Notes: generated by a model from the sequence alone, not told the origin. Counted from the stretch's first letter, positions 31,520-43,193 are shown. The stretch is 64,000 nucleotides of DNA from Diphasiastrum complanatum (GCA_029204225.1 CM055108.1:24509670-24573669); one strand, 5' to 3'. Program-made: numbers and translations.

Positions 31520-32778
31520 AAACTTTTTCCCTTTTATTCTTTGGCTTACTTTTATCGGTTTCAAGGCTGTTTGGCCGTGCATGCCCGTTCGTGAAGCAGT
31601 GACAGTGCTTCAAAGAGGCCATGGCACCTTGGCCAAAAAAATCGAGAAACTCGAGGACATAGATGTCCAGTTTTTTGATTGCCCATGCAGCAGTTGACTG
31701 ATAGTAATTTTGATTATTGTGGTTTTTATGCCTTAACACAGTTCCAAAATCGATCAGGTCTCCCTTGCAGGGTGACTGCAGTCAAAGTTCGGGAGAAGTG
31801 GAGAACACGACTCCAATTACGGGCACTTGTTCTGTTTGCCTTAATTCATAGGAAAATCAAGATATTTTCTCTAATTAGCAAGTTTGTAAGGAGATATGCA
31901 AAGGTCGTCCAAGCAATTTTCATAAAAATTTGCCATTTTTTATGAAACTCTCATTGAAAATTAATACCTTACAAAACTTGTAGTTAATTAGGCAAGTGCA
32001 AAAAACAATAATCAAAACACCGTTAGCATTGCCCAACTGCAATTAAAAATCCGGAAACCAATAATTGTTCAAAGCCCTTAGAATCTTGGAAAGGAAAAAA
32101 TAAAAATCATCCTAGACTAAACTTAGCCCCGCCCGGGCTCGCGCTCACTCCAATCGGGCTGGTGCCTGGGCCCGAGCAGGGCCCTTGTTCCTGCCTCCCG
32201 CAGAACAGCCAAGGTTGAGAGAGAGAGAGAGAGAGAGAAAGAACGAGAACGGAGCAGAGAGCATGGCGCAAAATCTGAATTTAAGCCTTTCCAGCAGCTA
32301 AAAGATTAACAATCGGTGAATAGAACTAGGAAAACTGTATCTAATATAGGGTTTGTGGAAGCTTGAATCCATAAAAATCATCCATAAACTATATTCTGAA
32401 TCGTAAGAGATAGAAACAAGTTTATAGAATGAAGAAAGATTTAAGCAAGTTTTGGTCTAATTCAAAACATGCTTGAAGTGATCCTTGCAGCAGAACGGCT
32501 GCCATCATTTATGGATTCAAAAACCCACGTTTCTGCCGTTTCTTACTCTTTTCAGATTTGAACAAATCAGAGTACAAGACTTTTGAAAGTTGTGCATAAA
32601 CAAGTTTGATTACCAAAAGATGCGTTTGGTAAGCAGTAAGAATGTAAACAATCATTCTTAAACAGTGTTTCCAATTTATGCCAAAAGAGAGAACATCCTA
32701 AATGGCCATAAAAGATGGGAAATAACCAAAAATTAGAAGCACTCCGTATCAGATGTTGTCTTCCGAATTCAGCAACCA
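31520..32778. other. Internal region of a short LTR element, no protein recognised
   Basis: Lies between the copia A LTR and the primer-binding site at 32779. 31640-31690 (GAGGACATAGATGTCCAG...GATTGCCCATGCAGC) resembles 1350-1395. A (GA)n tract is at 32217-32239. No gag or pol motif was seen in any frame. Confidence 0.4.
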
Positions 32779-32789
32779 CTCTGATACCA
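32779..32789 (-). promoter_or_regulatory. Primer-binding site for initiator tRNA-Met
   Basis: On the minus strand this reads TGGTATCAGAG, complementary to the 3' end of plant initiator tRNA-Met. It lies two bases inside the LTR end. Confidence 0.85.
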
Positions 32790-32791
32790 AA

Positions 32792-33280
32792 TGTTCCACA
32801 CAAGCTCACAAAACCCTAAGTAAATACACTGAAGTACCCAGCAAATTCGTCACTTTATTAATCTCAAGCAAATGTACATAGATCAACAAGCAAACATGAG
32901 AGCTCTGCTGCAAGTCTCCTCCCAACCATAGCTGCATAGCAATAAAATAGGGAATGCTAGGCAAGGCTCACACTATATCCCCACAAGCACCCCTCAACCC
33001 TAACACGTCCTAACGTTGACACATTGCAAACTCCATGCACAGTTGACACTTGCAACCACTTGGCAGTACCCTTCCACAAGCAAACTAGTAGGTAGATTAT
33101 CTGACACGTCAGGTTACATTGGACCAAGTGTCCCAATGAGCATATGACACGTCCAGTTGACCATCTGTTGACCGTTCGACAAGTGCCACTCATCCACTAG
33201 ACCAAGTGTCCCAATGAGCATATTACATGTGTCATGTTGACCGGTCAACCCTCTCTACTTTTAAGGAAATCAGTCCAACA
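32792..33280 (-). repeat. 5' LTR next to the tRNA-Met primer site
   Basis: 489 bases. On the minus strand it starts TGTTGGACTGATTTCC and ends TTGTGTGGAACA, so it has TG...CA ends with the inverted borders TGTT...AACA. It contains an internal duplication: ACCAAGTGTCCCAATGAGCA at about 33122 and about 33204. The matching 3' LTR was not found in the window. Confidence 0.75.
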
Positions 33281-33319
33281 CTCTCTCATGAGACCCACAG
33301 TATCGATACCCTTGGCCAT

Positions 33320-33835
33320 CTCAGATTTAGGCACTATAACTGATATTTACATTGCAATTTACAATTGTCTCTCCATAGCCCGGTGACTTAAGCCATTTAC
33401 AATTTACATTAGGCAATGAGATAAGAGATCATAGAGTGACTGGAAAATCCCAGAAAAGGAAATAATATTGCCCTCTAATCTGGTAATATAAAGGCCACCT
33501 AAAGATAAAATGCTCAAACTCAACCTTGTCCGCTTTGCAAATGACACATCTAATGTACTGGTGAGATCCCTCTAGTTATGTTGAAAGAGAATGTAAAGCC
33601 AAGCGTGAGTATTGTGATCCATTAGCTTAGCATCCCATCACTCTATGTACATGTATGATCTATCAGAAGATAGAATCAATATGAAGTGGTGAGACAACAA
33701 ACTCTTGGAGAATGATCTAATTTGGTACTGAAGCCCTGGCATGAATCATTCATGAGAGCATGGTGATCTATAGATGAGAAACACTAGCCCACTTAGTAGG
33801 TTAATTCCTTGTGCACCAAGTCTCGGCTACATACA
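33320..33835 (-). pseudogene. LINE ORF2 C-terminal remnant
   Basis: On the minus strand 33530-33440 reads about EHFIFRWPLYYQIRGQYYFL, then FWDFPVTL. This aligns with EEHFIFICPAYYEIRGRYYC and FRDTPVTLCSL of the LINE at 4985-4890. A heavily decayed third copy of the same region. Confidence 0.6.
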
Positions 33836-33839
33836 TAGT

Positions 33840-36797
33840 GCTCAATTAATGAGGATCTAGTGCAACATGCAAATCACAAACACAATCACCATAGCTCAAG
33901 CACTTCAAGCTCTCAAGTGTCCTAAAATTAGCCTACCACCTGTCAATACCACCTGTCAAACTAGAGTTGCCCCGTATGGCCAAATAGACATGCCCCCAAG
34001 TATAGCAAATATTGTTTTGAGGTCACATAAAAACATCATATTAAATCTGATTCTTAATACTCTCCCTTAGGCTCAAATGCAATGAGAGTGTAAAACAATA
34101 ACTTGTAGCAATGTCTAGAAGCGCCCAAAATGTTATGCATGTTCAACAAACCAAGCCAACACTCAAGCACTCAACAAACCACTTGACATGCACGCTCAAG
34201 TTGAAAGTTTGACAACACAATGTATCATGCAAAACAATGACCACATAAAGAGTCTGCTACACTCTTTGCCATCTAACTTTTTTTCCAATCCCACTTGCAC
34301 ACGAGTGGACGACATGAGCAACATGGCTCAAACTGAGGAAATCCCACTGCCACCATGAGATTGTCATCCTCCATCTAGCTAGGCTGACATCCTATCAGGC
34401 ACTTACAAGCACAAACCTATAAAGCTGACATCAATGAGCAACTAAGGCTCAACCTGAGGAAACCTTAATGACACCATAAGACTATACCCTCACCAGATAA
34501 ACAGCTAGTAGACATAATCAACGAGTCATTGAGCATTTCAAATGACTACTTTCTTTTTTACGTAGCCTATGCATAATCAACAAAATTGCCACTCTAATCT
34601 AGACTCCCATGACAAAGTAACATGCAAGCACACACATCCATGCAAACCAACACAAAGGATAAAGCGTTAAATACATGACCAAGGCCTGCCCAAAAGTGGT
34701 ATCCTGTCGTACCAGCATCTATCACCTATAGATCCACTACTACACTACTGCTCTCCAAATCAAACCCTCAATCATGGCACACATCTATAACCAAAATGCT
34801 CTCACGTCCAAGCATATCCGACCGATGTCGCCATACATCATCCAAGATCTACCATCTTGATCCATGAGCACTCCAAGCCTCATCCTTGATGTATCCCCCA
34901 CCAAATTGCTTTGCCTTGACATCTTGCCTTGCAAATCCAAGAAGTTGATTCCTCATCCATTTCTCATGCAACATGCACAAAAATCACCCCAAGAATCTGT
35001 CCACCTGTAGTGCAACTAGACTCCGACTGGATCTGACCAACAAACAACATTCTACTTATCAAAGAATGATATATAAGAACATACGTGTGACGCCAAACTG
35101 GAGATCACCAACCATGCATCTAACCTAAGTAATCACCAAAGCATCAGTTGTCACCCTGAGTAACCATCTACATCCATGTTGGCTCATAATCATAAGGCAT
35201 ACTGGATCAACATCATCTGTCATGTAGTCGATGGCATCAAGATATGTACCATCTCTCATGATACAATCCCTATCACCTACGTCTATGTAGGTCCAATGTA
35301 TCCAAATGTCATCACCAAAACATAAAGCACCAACAAATAGAAGAGCATCACCTATGCAACAATGACGCACGAAACCTGAGCAATCGTAGCATCTCCCTAA
35401 GTGCTATCCCCAATGGACTCATCATCCAATCACTAAGCTCACCTGATGTCTTCGATCCTAGTCAATGTCCTACTATCCAAGTCGATCACCAAAGCACCAC
35501 CTACCTCTCCTGGCTCCTAGCATCTGCTCGATCAACCTGGCTGTGTGTGCCACTTAACAGCATGCCAATACAAGCCCATCCATGAGTCATAAGCTCACGA
35601 GATCCTGAGACCAATGTCGCCAAAATCTGATCGTACTGAGGTATGTGGTTCCAAGTGACTTCCTTTAGGCTTCTTTCCAATCTCAGCGCCTGAGAATTTG
35701 ATTAAAACAGTTCCAACACCTGTACCAAGCCTAAACTCCTACAAATATAGCCAAATGCGTAATAAATAGTAGATAGCTCATCCATGCCCTTGATGGTAGT
35801 CACCACTTCGTCAAAGCCAATGCCAATAATTGGACCTGCTGTATCGCCATGCCTGTACTCCCAAAGAATACACTATGAAGTCCTAGCCATCAATGTCCCC
35901 CTCCAGTACATTTCTTAAACACCACCATAGTGTTTGCCACCATGACACCCAAATGTGTGATCCATTAGCTCTCCAACCTAGAGCTAGTTGCTTCCATGAA
36001 CAATATCAAGATCATTCCCTTAGAATACACTAAGATGTGAACTCCAAAGTGATAATCAAGCCCCTCCCGTATCATCTCCAGTGTGTCCCACACAGTTCGT
36101 CCGATGCAAGTTCACTATCCTGCTCAATGGCTTCCAACTGGTACCACCGCGAACTTTTATCACCTGTGACCACCAAATGTGTATAACTCCAAGCTAGTCT
36201 TGATCTCTCCCTCGAATGAGAAATCATCGAGTTGCAAATGTGTGTCTCATTGCCGCTATCACCCAATTCGACATTGTCGATCTTGCCTATAAGAGCCTCC
36301 CTCCAAAAAGTTACTTGACCCTGGTCAATTCGACTCCAAGAATTGAACCTAATTACCATCCATAATCGACATACCATGCCTCCGTCTCACTTGTGATTGC
36401 TTGCCCTCTCAAAACTGTCACCAATCAAGAGTTGTCACGACGCCAAACTACAATTCCGTCGCCAATACTAGCTTTCTCCACCACATTTCGCCCCCATTTG
36501 CCTTAACTCTGCAATTACCGCTTATAATCATCTGATTGAGGTGCAATTTTAGGCTAGACTGTATTTCTTCATGCCCTCAAACATGCCTGTGCTGTTAGTT
36601 TCGGTTTTTATCGCTTCTAGAGAATGTTTTCGGTTTAGGGCCCAAATCACATGCGTTTTAGGGTTTAGGGTTGAATGCGAACAATCCGATCGTTGTTGCT
36701 ACCAACAGAATACTGACATGTGATTGTTTGCTTCCTCTTTTGCAAGTCTGATACATTGGTTGAGTCACACGATCTGATACATTGACAGATTCACACG
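33840..36797. other. Degraded repeat, probably an old copia-like element in minus orientation
   Basis: No long frame makes sense. At 34050-34075 the minus strand reads GAGCCTAAGGGAGAG followed by TATTAAGAATC, which looks like a polypurine tract and a mutated LTR start; it compares with GATTAAGGGAGAG + TGTTAG at 61958-61940. This suggests that 34075-36400 is a decayed internal region. At 36655-36680 two plant-telomere-like TTTAGGG units lie in front of the hAT element. Confidence 0.35.
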
Positions 36798-39700
36798 ATG
36801 CCGGTCCTTGGTAGAGGCATTTGGTCAGAGGTAGAGTTGACAGAGGGGGATGTGGCTACGCACCAGGGATCCGGTGCCCGCAGATGGAGATGCCTGCATT
36901 GTGGCGGCATCTTTACTGGTTCTCTTACCAGGGTTAGGGCCCATTTGCTACGACTCACCAGGCCAGATGGGCGGGGGATGGGCATATCCATTTGCCCTCG
37001 CATATCAGATGCAGAGGTGGAGAGATTGATGGACACATACGGGCGTGACGGTTCATCTCCTGAGCCTTTGAGACCATCTCACAGTGTTGTTCGTGGGTCA
37101 GTGGCTGGAGCAGGGACTAGAGCAGGTTCAAGACATGGTAGAGGTGCAGGGTCCAGAGCAGATGCAGAGGCAGGGCCTAGTCACATGGGGGGAGATGTTC
37201 CCAGAGCATCCATCACACATGCAGAGGCAAGGCCTAGTCACGTGGGGGGGGATGTTTGTAGAGCATCCAGCACACATGCAATGCACCCTCTCATCCAGTT
37301 GTTCCTTCAGTCGCAGGTCCATCTCGTCTAGCCGTCATCAGCTGCTGACGCACCATTTACAAAGTCAGATCATGCCACAGAGGGCCGCAGCGATGCAGCA
37401 GGCGATGCTCCACAGTCAGACACACCTTCAGCACGCCCATCTACTGTTTCTGGTGGGCGTTCTAGACCAGGAGAGTCCTCTGTGCAACAGAGAGCGGTTA
37501 GGGCTAGGCAGCAGACATTGGACTGACGTGGCAGAGACATCATCATGCCCTGTGTACCCGACGGATTGGCCAGTTGTTCTATGAGTGTGGCATTCCTTTT
37601 GCTGTTGCAGACACTTGGATCTTTAGAGACACTTGCCTTCAGATAGAATCAGCTGATTCGTCATGGAGGCCTCCGAGGAGAGAGGCATTGCGCACAACCA
37701 TGCTACGACAGCAGGAGGAGACCATCACACGGGAGCTGAGCTCCATCCGCACAGCGTGGCAGACGTAAGAATTTTTTGCTACTCTTTACCACTTCATTTG
37801 TTTCAATCTAGAAATTACCACAGTGTTTGCAAGTGCACATGTCTAAGAAAAGTTGTATTTTTGCAGCCATGGATGCTTGATATTGAGCAATGGATGGACT
37901 GACACTCGTCGGCGATCTGTCGTCAATATCCTAGTGTCTTGCCCACTTGGCACAGTCTTCCTACGAGGCGTGGATGCTACTCGAGCTGGTGGAGCCATCA
38001 CGGCTGAGTTCATCTATGAGGCAGTGATCTCTGTAGTGCAGGAGATTGGGGCAGAGCATGTGGTTCAAGTCGTTACAGACAACGGCTCAAACTGCAGATC
38101 GATGGGAGAGATGGTGATGAGGGAGCACCCGAGTATTGTGTGGACCCCGTGCGCTGCACATTGCATCGACCTTCTCATTCAGAACATGGTTGCACTTCCA
38201 TGGATTCGTGAGGTACAATTTTCGTCACTTTGTAAAGCATTTTGCACTTGTCAGTTATTCTAGGCCCCTAACCTCTTTTAGCTTCTAACAGTTTAATGTT
38301 TAATGTTTGTCTTGCAGCTCACCTCTCAGGCCATGCGCATAGTGAAGTTCGTCACCAGAAAGAGGCGCATGCTGGCATTGTTCCGTACATTCTCTCGGCT
38401 GGACCTGAAGCCAGCACCCACTCGCTTTGCCTTCTCTTTCCTGGTTCTCGAGCGATTGTGCGTCTTGCGAGATCATTTGCGGAGGATGGTATCCAGAGAG
38501 GCATTTGACGAGTTCAGGAACTGCACGACAAAGGCAGTGTTCTTCCAGGCCATAGTCTTTGCAGAGGACTTCTGGACACGTGCGAGTGAGATTGTAGAGG
38601 TTCTTCGACTTGTCTTCTATGTGTTGCACCTAGTAGACCGAGAGGGGTGCACTCTCGGTCTCATATACGAGTTCATGGACCGCATTGGCGAGGCACCTCA
38701 CAGATGTGGCTTGGAGGAGGATAGGTGCGTCTCCTATCACTTTCTTATTTCAGTTTCACTCTACTCGTGTTTTCGAAGATGCCTAACCATTTGCAATGTC
38801 ACCTGCGCAGGAAGGACGAGCTCCTCACACGTTGGGAGGCGAGGTGGGACTACTTCCACAGACCCATCCATGCGGTGGCCCACATGCTGCACCCATTGTG
38901 GCGCTCTACCAAACGTCCTGGCAACACGGAGCTCCACCGAGTATGGGTGGAGTACACCGAGCATGTATGGCCCAACGCAAGTACTGTAAATATTCTAGCT
39001 AGTGTAGTTGTTTGTATTAGCATATGCTTTGGTTTGTGTCCTAACACGTGTTCTATTTCCTTTGCCAACAGGCACGACTCTAGGGAACATAGAGCGAGAC
39101 ATGGTCAAGTTCGAGCGGGGCCTGTATCCTTTTGATCGAGAGCAGTGTAAGCTCAAAGATGACCAGTTGGCGCCTGTGTTTCAAATGAACTTATTTGACA
39201 AATGCATAAGTTTGCTAACCATGCCCGTTTGTTTTTGTAGGTGAACGACAGCTGCTGATCCTCGGGTGCCACCTACGAAGGAGGAGGTCAAGGATGATAT
39301 CTATCAGGAGCTACATAGGCAGGCAGATGCAGAGGCACGGTCTACACGATGCCACAGGAGAGCAGCTCGACGTCAGGAGATGGGAGAGGATGGAGATGAT
39401 GAGATTTTGGGGCATGGAGAGGGATTTGGGCATGGGTACGAGGAGGAGTGGATGGATGAGGGTGATACAGAGGCAGAGGATGAGAGTGAGCATGAGGGGG
39501 GGGGAGACATGCAGCACTTATTCATAGACCCTGATGCCGAGACACAGGAGGAGCCAGCCGTCCCTGCACCTAGACGTAGAGGGCGACCTAGACGTTCCAA
39601 GGGGGGGGTGATCTGGGGGCCTTGTTTGTAGAGAGGACTGGAGTTTCACAGGCAGTTGAGGGCCAGGTCGGCTCTGAGTTTATAGGGCCTTCCCAGAGTA

Positions 39701-39918
39701 CGAGATCACAGTTGAGAGGGCGACCTGGAGGGAGTAGCAGAGGAGCTGCAGTTGGAGCCAGCCAGGAGGGGGCAGGAGGGAGAGAGAGAGGGAGAGGGAG
39801 AGGTAGGGGACAGGGAAGAGGCGGAGGCGGACGCAGAGGCAGAGGCAGAGGACACATGATACCCTCAGCGTCATCTACAGATTCCTTGTTTGGCAGTTCC
39901 AAGGACACTGTGACTTAG
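36798..39918 (+). mobile_element. hAT-superfamily transposon gene, DUF659 type, with introns
   Basis: The first 85 residues hold a BED-type zinc finger: WRCLHCGGIFTGSLTRVRAH (C-x2-C then H). After a low-complexity part comes FYECGIPFAVADTWIFRDT and the DUF659 region NGWTDTRRRSVVNILVSCPL, GTVFLRGVDATRAGGAI, VVQVVTDNGSNCRSMG and WTPCAAHCIDLLIQNM (37890-38205). Next are TRKKRRMLALFRTFS-like text, LKPAPTRFAFSFLVLERLC and AEDFWTRASEIVEVLRLVFY. Likely introns: 37768-37865, 38212-38316, 38725-38809 and about 38984-39071. The protein ends in a Glu/Asp-rich part, an AT-hook-like RRRGRPRRSKGG (39575-39605) and an RGRGRG tail. The usual C-terminal hAT dimerisation domain with a WW...YG block and SSSGCERNWS-like motif is not seen. 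Terminal inverted repeats and an 8-bp duplication were not located. Confidence 0.8.
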
Positions 39919-40133
39919 ACTTTGAGTTAGAGGACGATTGTTAGTTGTTAGTGTTATGAGACATTATTTATCGGACATCACTCTATTTTTTTTTTGGCCT
40001 TGAGCCCGACATTATTTATTTTCACGTTTTTACATTGTGTCCTATCGGTTTGTGTTTCGATATGATTTTTTTTCCACCATGGTCTATTTCAGTAGGTAAT
40101 TCAGTATGATTTTTTTCCAGCATGGTCTACTTC

Positions 40134-40138
<5 letters not shown>
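39919..40138. other. 3' flank of the hAT gene
   Basis: AT-rich with poly-T runs. CATGGTCTAYTTCAG occurs twice (about 40077 and 40120). It could be the hAT 3'UTR. Confidence 0.35.

Positions 40139-40194
<56 letters not shown>
40139..40194. repeat. (GA)n microsatellite
   Basis: About 28 GA units, starting AGATAGAGAGAG. Confidence 0.95.
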
Positions 40195-40196
<2 letters not shown>

Positions 40197-40354
40197 CAAT
40201 ATGCTTTCAATGCTTTGCTTTGCACATGATTTCATTTCACACAATACTGGTAACTGTAGAAAATGATATAATAGTGAAAAATAAGTTAACGGACGACACT
40301 GGTCCTGAAATTGATGGCAAACTTGATAAATGAACTGCCCTTGAAAAAACCTTC

Positions 40355-40450
40355 CATTTGATACCCATATTGCTATTAAAAAAGTTTCAAAAAAAAAAAA
40401 ACCCTAATGGGAATTTCCATAACGCGATCCGGAACGCGTTCCGGATCGTG
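40355..40450 (+). repeat. Palindrome-bearing repeat, copy 2
   Basis: TGATACCCATATTGC at 40359-40373 (as at 2245), then an A-run, AACCCTAATGGGAATTTCC, and a perfect 24-bp palindrome at 40425-40448 centred on GGAACGCGTTCC. Confidence 0.6.
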
Positions 40451-40764
40451 GCCTGCAACCTTGTTTGCAAAACAATGTCCCATTCGCATTTCAAAATATA
40501 GTGCAACTATGAAATAAACTAATAAATAGTAATGCTCTCTAATATATAAGCCAATTGTGGTACCAATCTTGTGCCTATGTATTGTCAGAGCAACTAGACA
40601 TATTCTTGCATATTATCTCAAGCATGTCCAGAAAAAGTTACATATTCTGCAATCATATCAACTATTATCTCATCAATGTTAAATGAGGATACAAGGTCTA
40701 ACTGATCTCCTTAGACTCCCTATTGGAACATACATGTGTGCACAAGATACAGAGATAAAGGCAG

Positions 40765-40794
40765 GGAGAGGGAGAGAGAGAGAGACAAAAAGAA
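40765..40794. repeat. Impure (GA)n tract at a LINE 3' end
   Basis: GGGAGAGGGAGAGAGAGAGA followed by CAAAAAGAAAG. On the minus strand it follows TTAATAAAGCTTTC. Confidence 0.85.
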
Positions 40795-41884
40795 AGCTTT
40801 ATTAACATCTTTTCCATGCCAAAAGGCCTATAAGACGAACAAGTACATCACGTATAGTGGAACCAAGGCGGAGCAATGCCGTCAAACAACATAACAAAAA
40901 CCAAACTAACTAAGAAGAGGATAATGTCCAGGATTATATGGTACGAAGACCATTTACAGATTCAAATGGCATCTCTTCAGTGCTCTAACTCTCTAACTAA
41001 CTCTGAACAATCTTAGACATCTCATTAATAGCAACAGATTTAATATCTACAAAATGAATGATATCGTCCCTGTAGATCAACCGCTTTCCATTCGTTATAG
41101 CCTCCAGTTTTGCTTTCTTCCGTTCTTGAACCTGAATGTAAGTAAAGTCTTCATCCAGGTATATCATGGTACCCCGCAGTGTAAATCTCTGCCCTAGCAC
41201 TTCATGACAACCAGTTGCAGATGCAAAATGTATGACAAGAGTACCTGGATCTTTTTAGGCCGCCATGCAATATCCATATCTTTGTGGTGGTGTTGAAGAC
41301 TCTCTTCAAGAAACTTTTTAGCTTAACCAAAAGCATCATGGGAGTTCGTAATACCTCTAACTCGGACATTAAGAGCCTTTTGCTCTTGCAAACGGCTCTC
41401 GGTGAACGTAGCTGAGATAAATGAAGGTGGAGGTGGTAGAACAGCAGTATTAGGACCTTTAAGCACATATGCCCAATCAGACAACGGTATGATGCTGTTC
41501 CACTTGACTTTCAAGTTGTTGGATCTTAGCTGAAGTAGTCAAATGAGAGGAAGCTTCATTTTGAAGCTGCAACTTCTTTCTTGAGATCATCGATAGACGA
41601 ATCTAGTTTCTGAAGATGAGATTGCACAGCTTGGATCATAGCTTCAACAGAAGAAAGTTTTACTTGGATAGTTGTTGAGATATTCATAGGAACGTAACTG
41701 ATGTGCACAAATGACGGAGATCATAAAGGTTGGAGGCAGAAGTGATTCCTCTTCTGGGGTATTCGGGGTCAAAGGATCAACTACAATGGATTCACTATTA
41801 GCAAGAATAGGATCTAATGGAGAGACAGGGATTGCAACTGGAATAGAAGGTGAAGGTGAAGGTGGAAAGCTAGATGCTAGATGG
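40795..41884 (-). mobile_element. ORF1-only LINE derivative, second copy
   Basis: Minus-strand element ending GGCATGGAAAAGATGTTAAT then AAAGC at the GA tract. From 41780 down it has the ORF1 coiled-coil and C-terminal parts, including LSDWAYVLKGPNTAVLPPP, RVRGITNSHDAFG, TLVIHFASATGCHEV-like text, MIYLDEDFTYIQVQERKKA, RLIYRDDIIHFVDIKS and NEMSKIVQS. A 200-base 3'UTR follows that is nearly colinear with that of the copy at 14878-15064. No ORF2 lies between. The N-terminal ORF1 part is cut at about 41884. Confidence 0.75.
40997..41720 (-). pseudogene. LINE ORF1, C-terminal two thirds
   Basis: Broken into three frames (41514-41323, 41468-41202 and 41200-40997). The last 67 residues are intact: QRFTLRGTMIYLDEDFTYI, then RKKAKLEAITNGKRLIYRDD. 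The R...IYLDEDxT...R pattern and the coiled coil upstream (LRISSRKKLQLQN-like region at 41600) match the L1-type ORF1 layout: coiled coil, RRM-like part, C-terminal domain. Confidence 0.65.
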
Positions 41885-42051
41885 CATATAAGACTAAATA
41901 CATGTCAAGCGTGTATATGGAAACCACGGGAGCCTAAAAATATCTCCGAAAAAACTGTTAGTGCGTACAAAAACACTTATTGTTAAGGAAACAAACCCAC
42001 AAGTATAACATGACTATATATGTAGAAAAATAACGATGCCATCATCCAATC

Positions 42052-42052
<1 letters not shown>
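41885..42052 (-). mobile_element. LINE 3'UTR fragment of the autonomous type
   Basis: GGCATATAAGACTAAATACA, then TCAAGCGTGTATATGG and ATATCTCCGAAAAAACTG match 4155-4230 (GGCATATAAGACAAATAAGT, AAGTATGTGG, ACGTCTCCGAAACTG). It abuts the ORF1-only copy, so two LINE-related pieces stand next to each other in the same orientation. Confidence 0.55.
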
Positions 42053-42106
<54 letters not shown>

Positions 42107-42255
42107 CTAAACCTCCTCAAGAAACCCAATCGTGATGCATTTCATGCACTCTTCAATGATCAGTCAAAATCATGGTCTCGCAAATTTGAAATCCCCTATA
42201 CTTGTGGCTTGAAGGTCCATCTAATAAATCATGTTGTGTCTGGGGAACTAAAAAC

Positions 42256-42309
<54 letters not shown>

Positions 42310-42470
42310 CTAAACCTCCTCAAGAAACCCAATCGTGATGCATTTCATGCACTCTTCAATGATCAGTCAAAATCATGGTCTCGCAAATTTGAAATCCCCT
42401 ATACTTGTGGCTTGAAGGTCCATCTAATAAATCATGTTGTGTCTGGGGAACTAAAAACCTTGAGATTGTC
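42053..42470. repeat. 203-bp tandem duplication including (GA)n
   Basis: Each unit consists of a GA array (about 25 units) and the segment from GATCYCTAAACCTCCTCAAG to GGGGAACTAAAAACCTTGAG. The segment starts at 42102 and again at 42305. The two 160-base non-GA segments look identical or nearly so, pointing to a recent duplication or an assembly effect at the GA arrays. Confidence 0.9.
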
Positions 42471-42631
42471 CATTCTATGATTCCCACAATTAGTTCTATG
42501 ATTTTTCAATACTTGTCAAAGAAGTGCAACCTAACATTGAAAACACAAATATAAATGAAATAATTGGAAACAAAACAACAAAATATGTATTTTGCAATCA
42601 ATATAAAGGCACTGACCAAAATGCTTCTCAC

Positions 42632-42802
42632 CTTAATTCTGCCTGTACGTAACAATAGCAACCCCAATGTGTTCCACAAGGGAGCATGTCCAAAATTTGT
42701 TGAGGTTGCCATTTTGAGCTTATTAATGATCACTTCCATGTCGTTGGTCTGGAGTTCTTTGTTTGACACTAGGAAACAACTTATGTTGCCTTGCAGAAGA
42801 CA
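42632..42802 (-). CDS. TPR gene exon E
   Basis: The acceptor is GAGCAG (ending at 42803) and the donor is GTGAGA (from 42631). The exon is 171 bases, exactly 57 codons, phase 0 on both sides. It begins CLLQGNISCFLVSNKEL, has DMEVIINKLKMATSTN and ends with APLWNTLGLLLLRTGRIK, the first helix of a TPR. Homologues have AVWNTLGL+LL+TGR at this place. It joins exon D (HIAQ) to exon F (TAISVF) without a break. Its donor opens the 22.2-kb intron. Confidence 0.88.
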
Positions 42803-42997
42803 CTGCTCAAAAAGAATCCTTGTTTTCATTTAAGCCTTGGAAATAGCATAATCTCAGACCTACAATTCTAGACTTCTTAAACTTTCAAAAGCAAGGATCA
42901 TGATTAAAATTGAATATGGTGCTACAAAAGGTTTGTGACGTGAAAAAAAAAACACGCTTTCATAATGAAGTCAAAAACTTGTTTGACCAAATGTTAC

Positions 42998-43105
42998 CTG
43001 AGCAATGTGGCTTTGGACCATACCAAGCAATAAAGTTCTGCCATGTGTTGCCTCCTCCTCTGATTGTTTAAGTATTTCAACTGCTTTTTCGAATGCAGTA
43101 GTTGC
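42998..43105 (-). CDS. TPR gene exon D
   Basis: The acceptor is GATAG (43107-43106) and the donor is GTAACA (from 42997). It has 108 bases, 36 codons, phase 0. It reads ATTAFEKAVEILKQSEEEA, then RTLLLGMVQSHIAQ. The first part is the second helix of a TPR begun in exon C. It is separated from exon E by an ordinary 195-base intron and from exon C by 88 bases. Confidence 0.88.
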
Positions 43106-43193
43106 CTATCATCAACCACATCTTAGAGTCACTAATGAGAAAATGCAAGTCATGACTTGAGATACCAAAGCATAGTCAAGGGTGAAACCATAC

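Noticed and set aside
35125-35370. 81-residue minus-strand frame as a gene
   Set aside because: No family motif, no neighbouring exons, and it lies in a degraded repeat region.
36660-36680. Interstitial telomere array
   Set aside because: Only two TTTAGGG-like units; too short for a telomeric remnant, at best a telo-box.
39588-39908. Pro/Leu-rich minus-strand frame
   Set aside because: Shadow of the Gly/Arg-rich hAT C-terminus on the plus strand.
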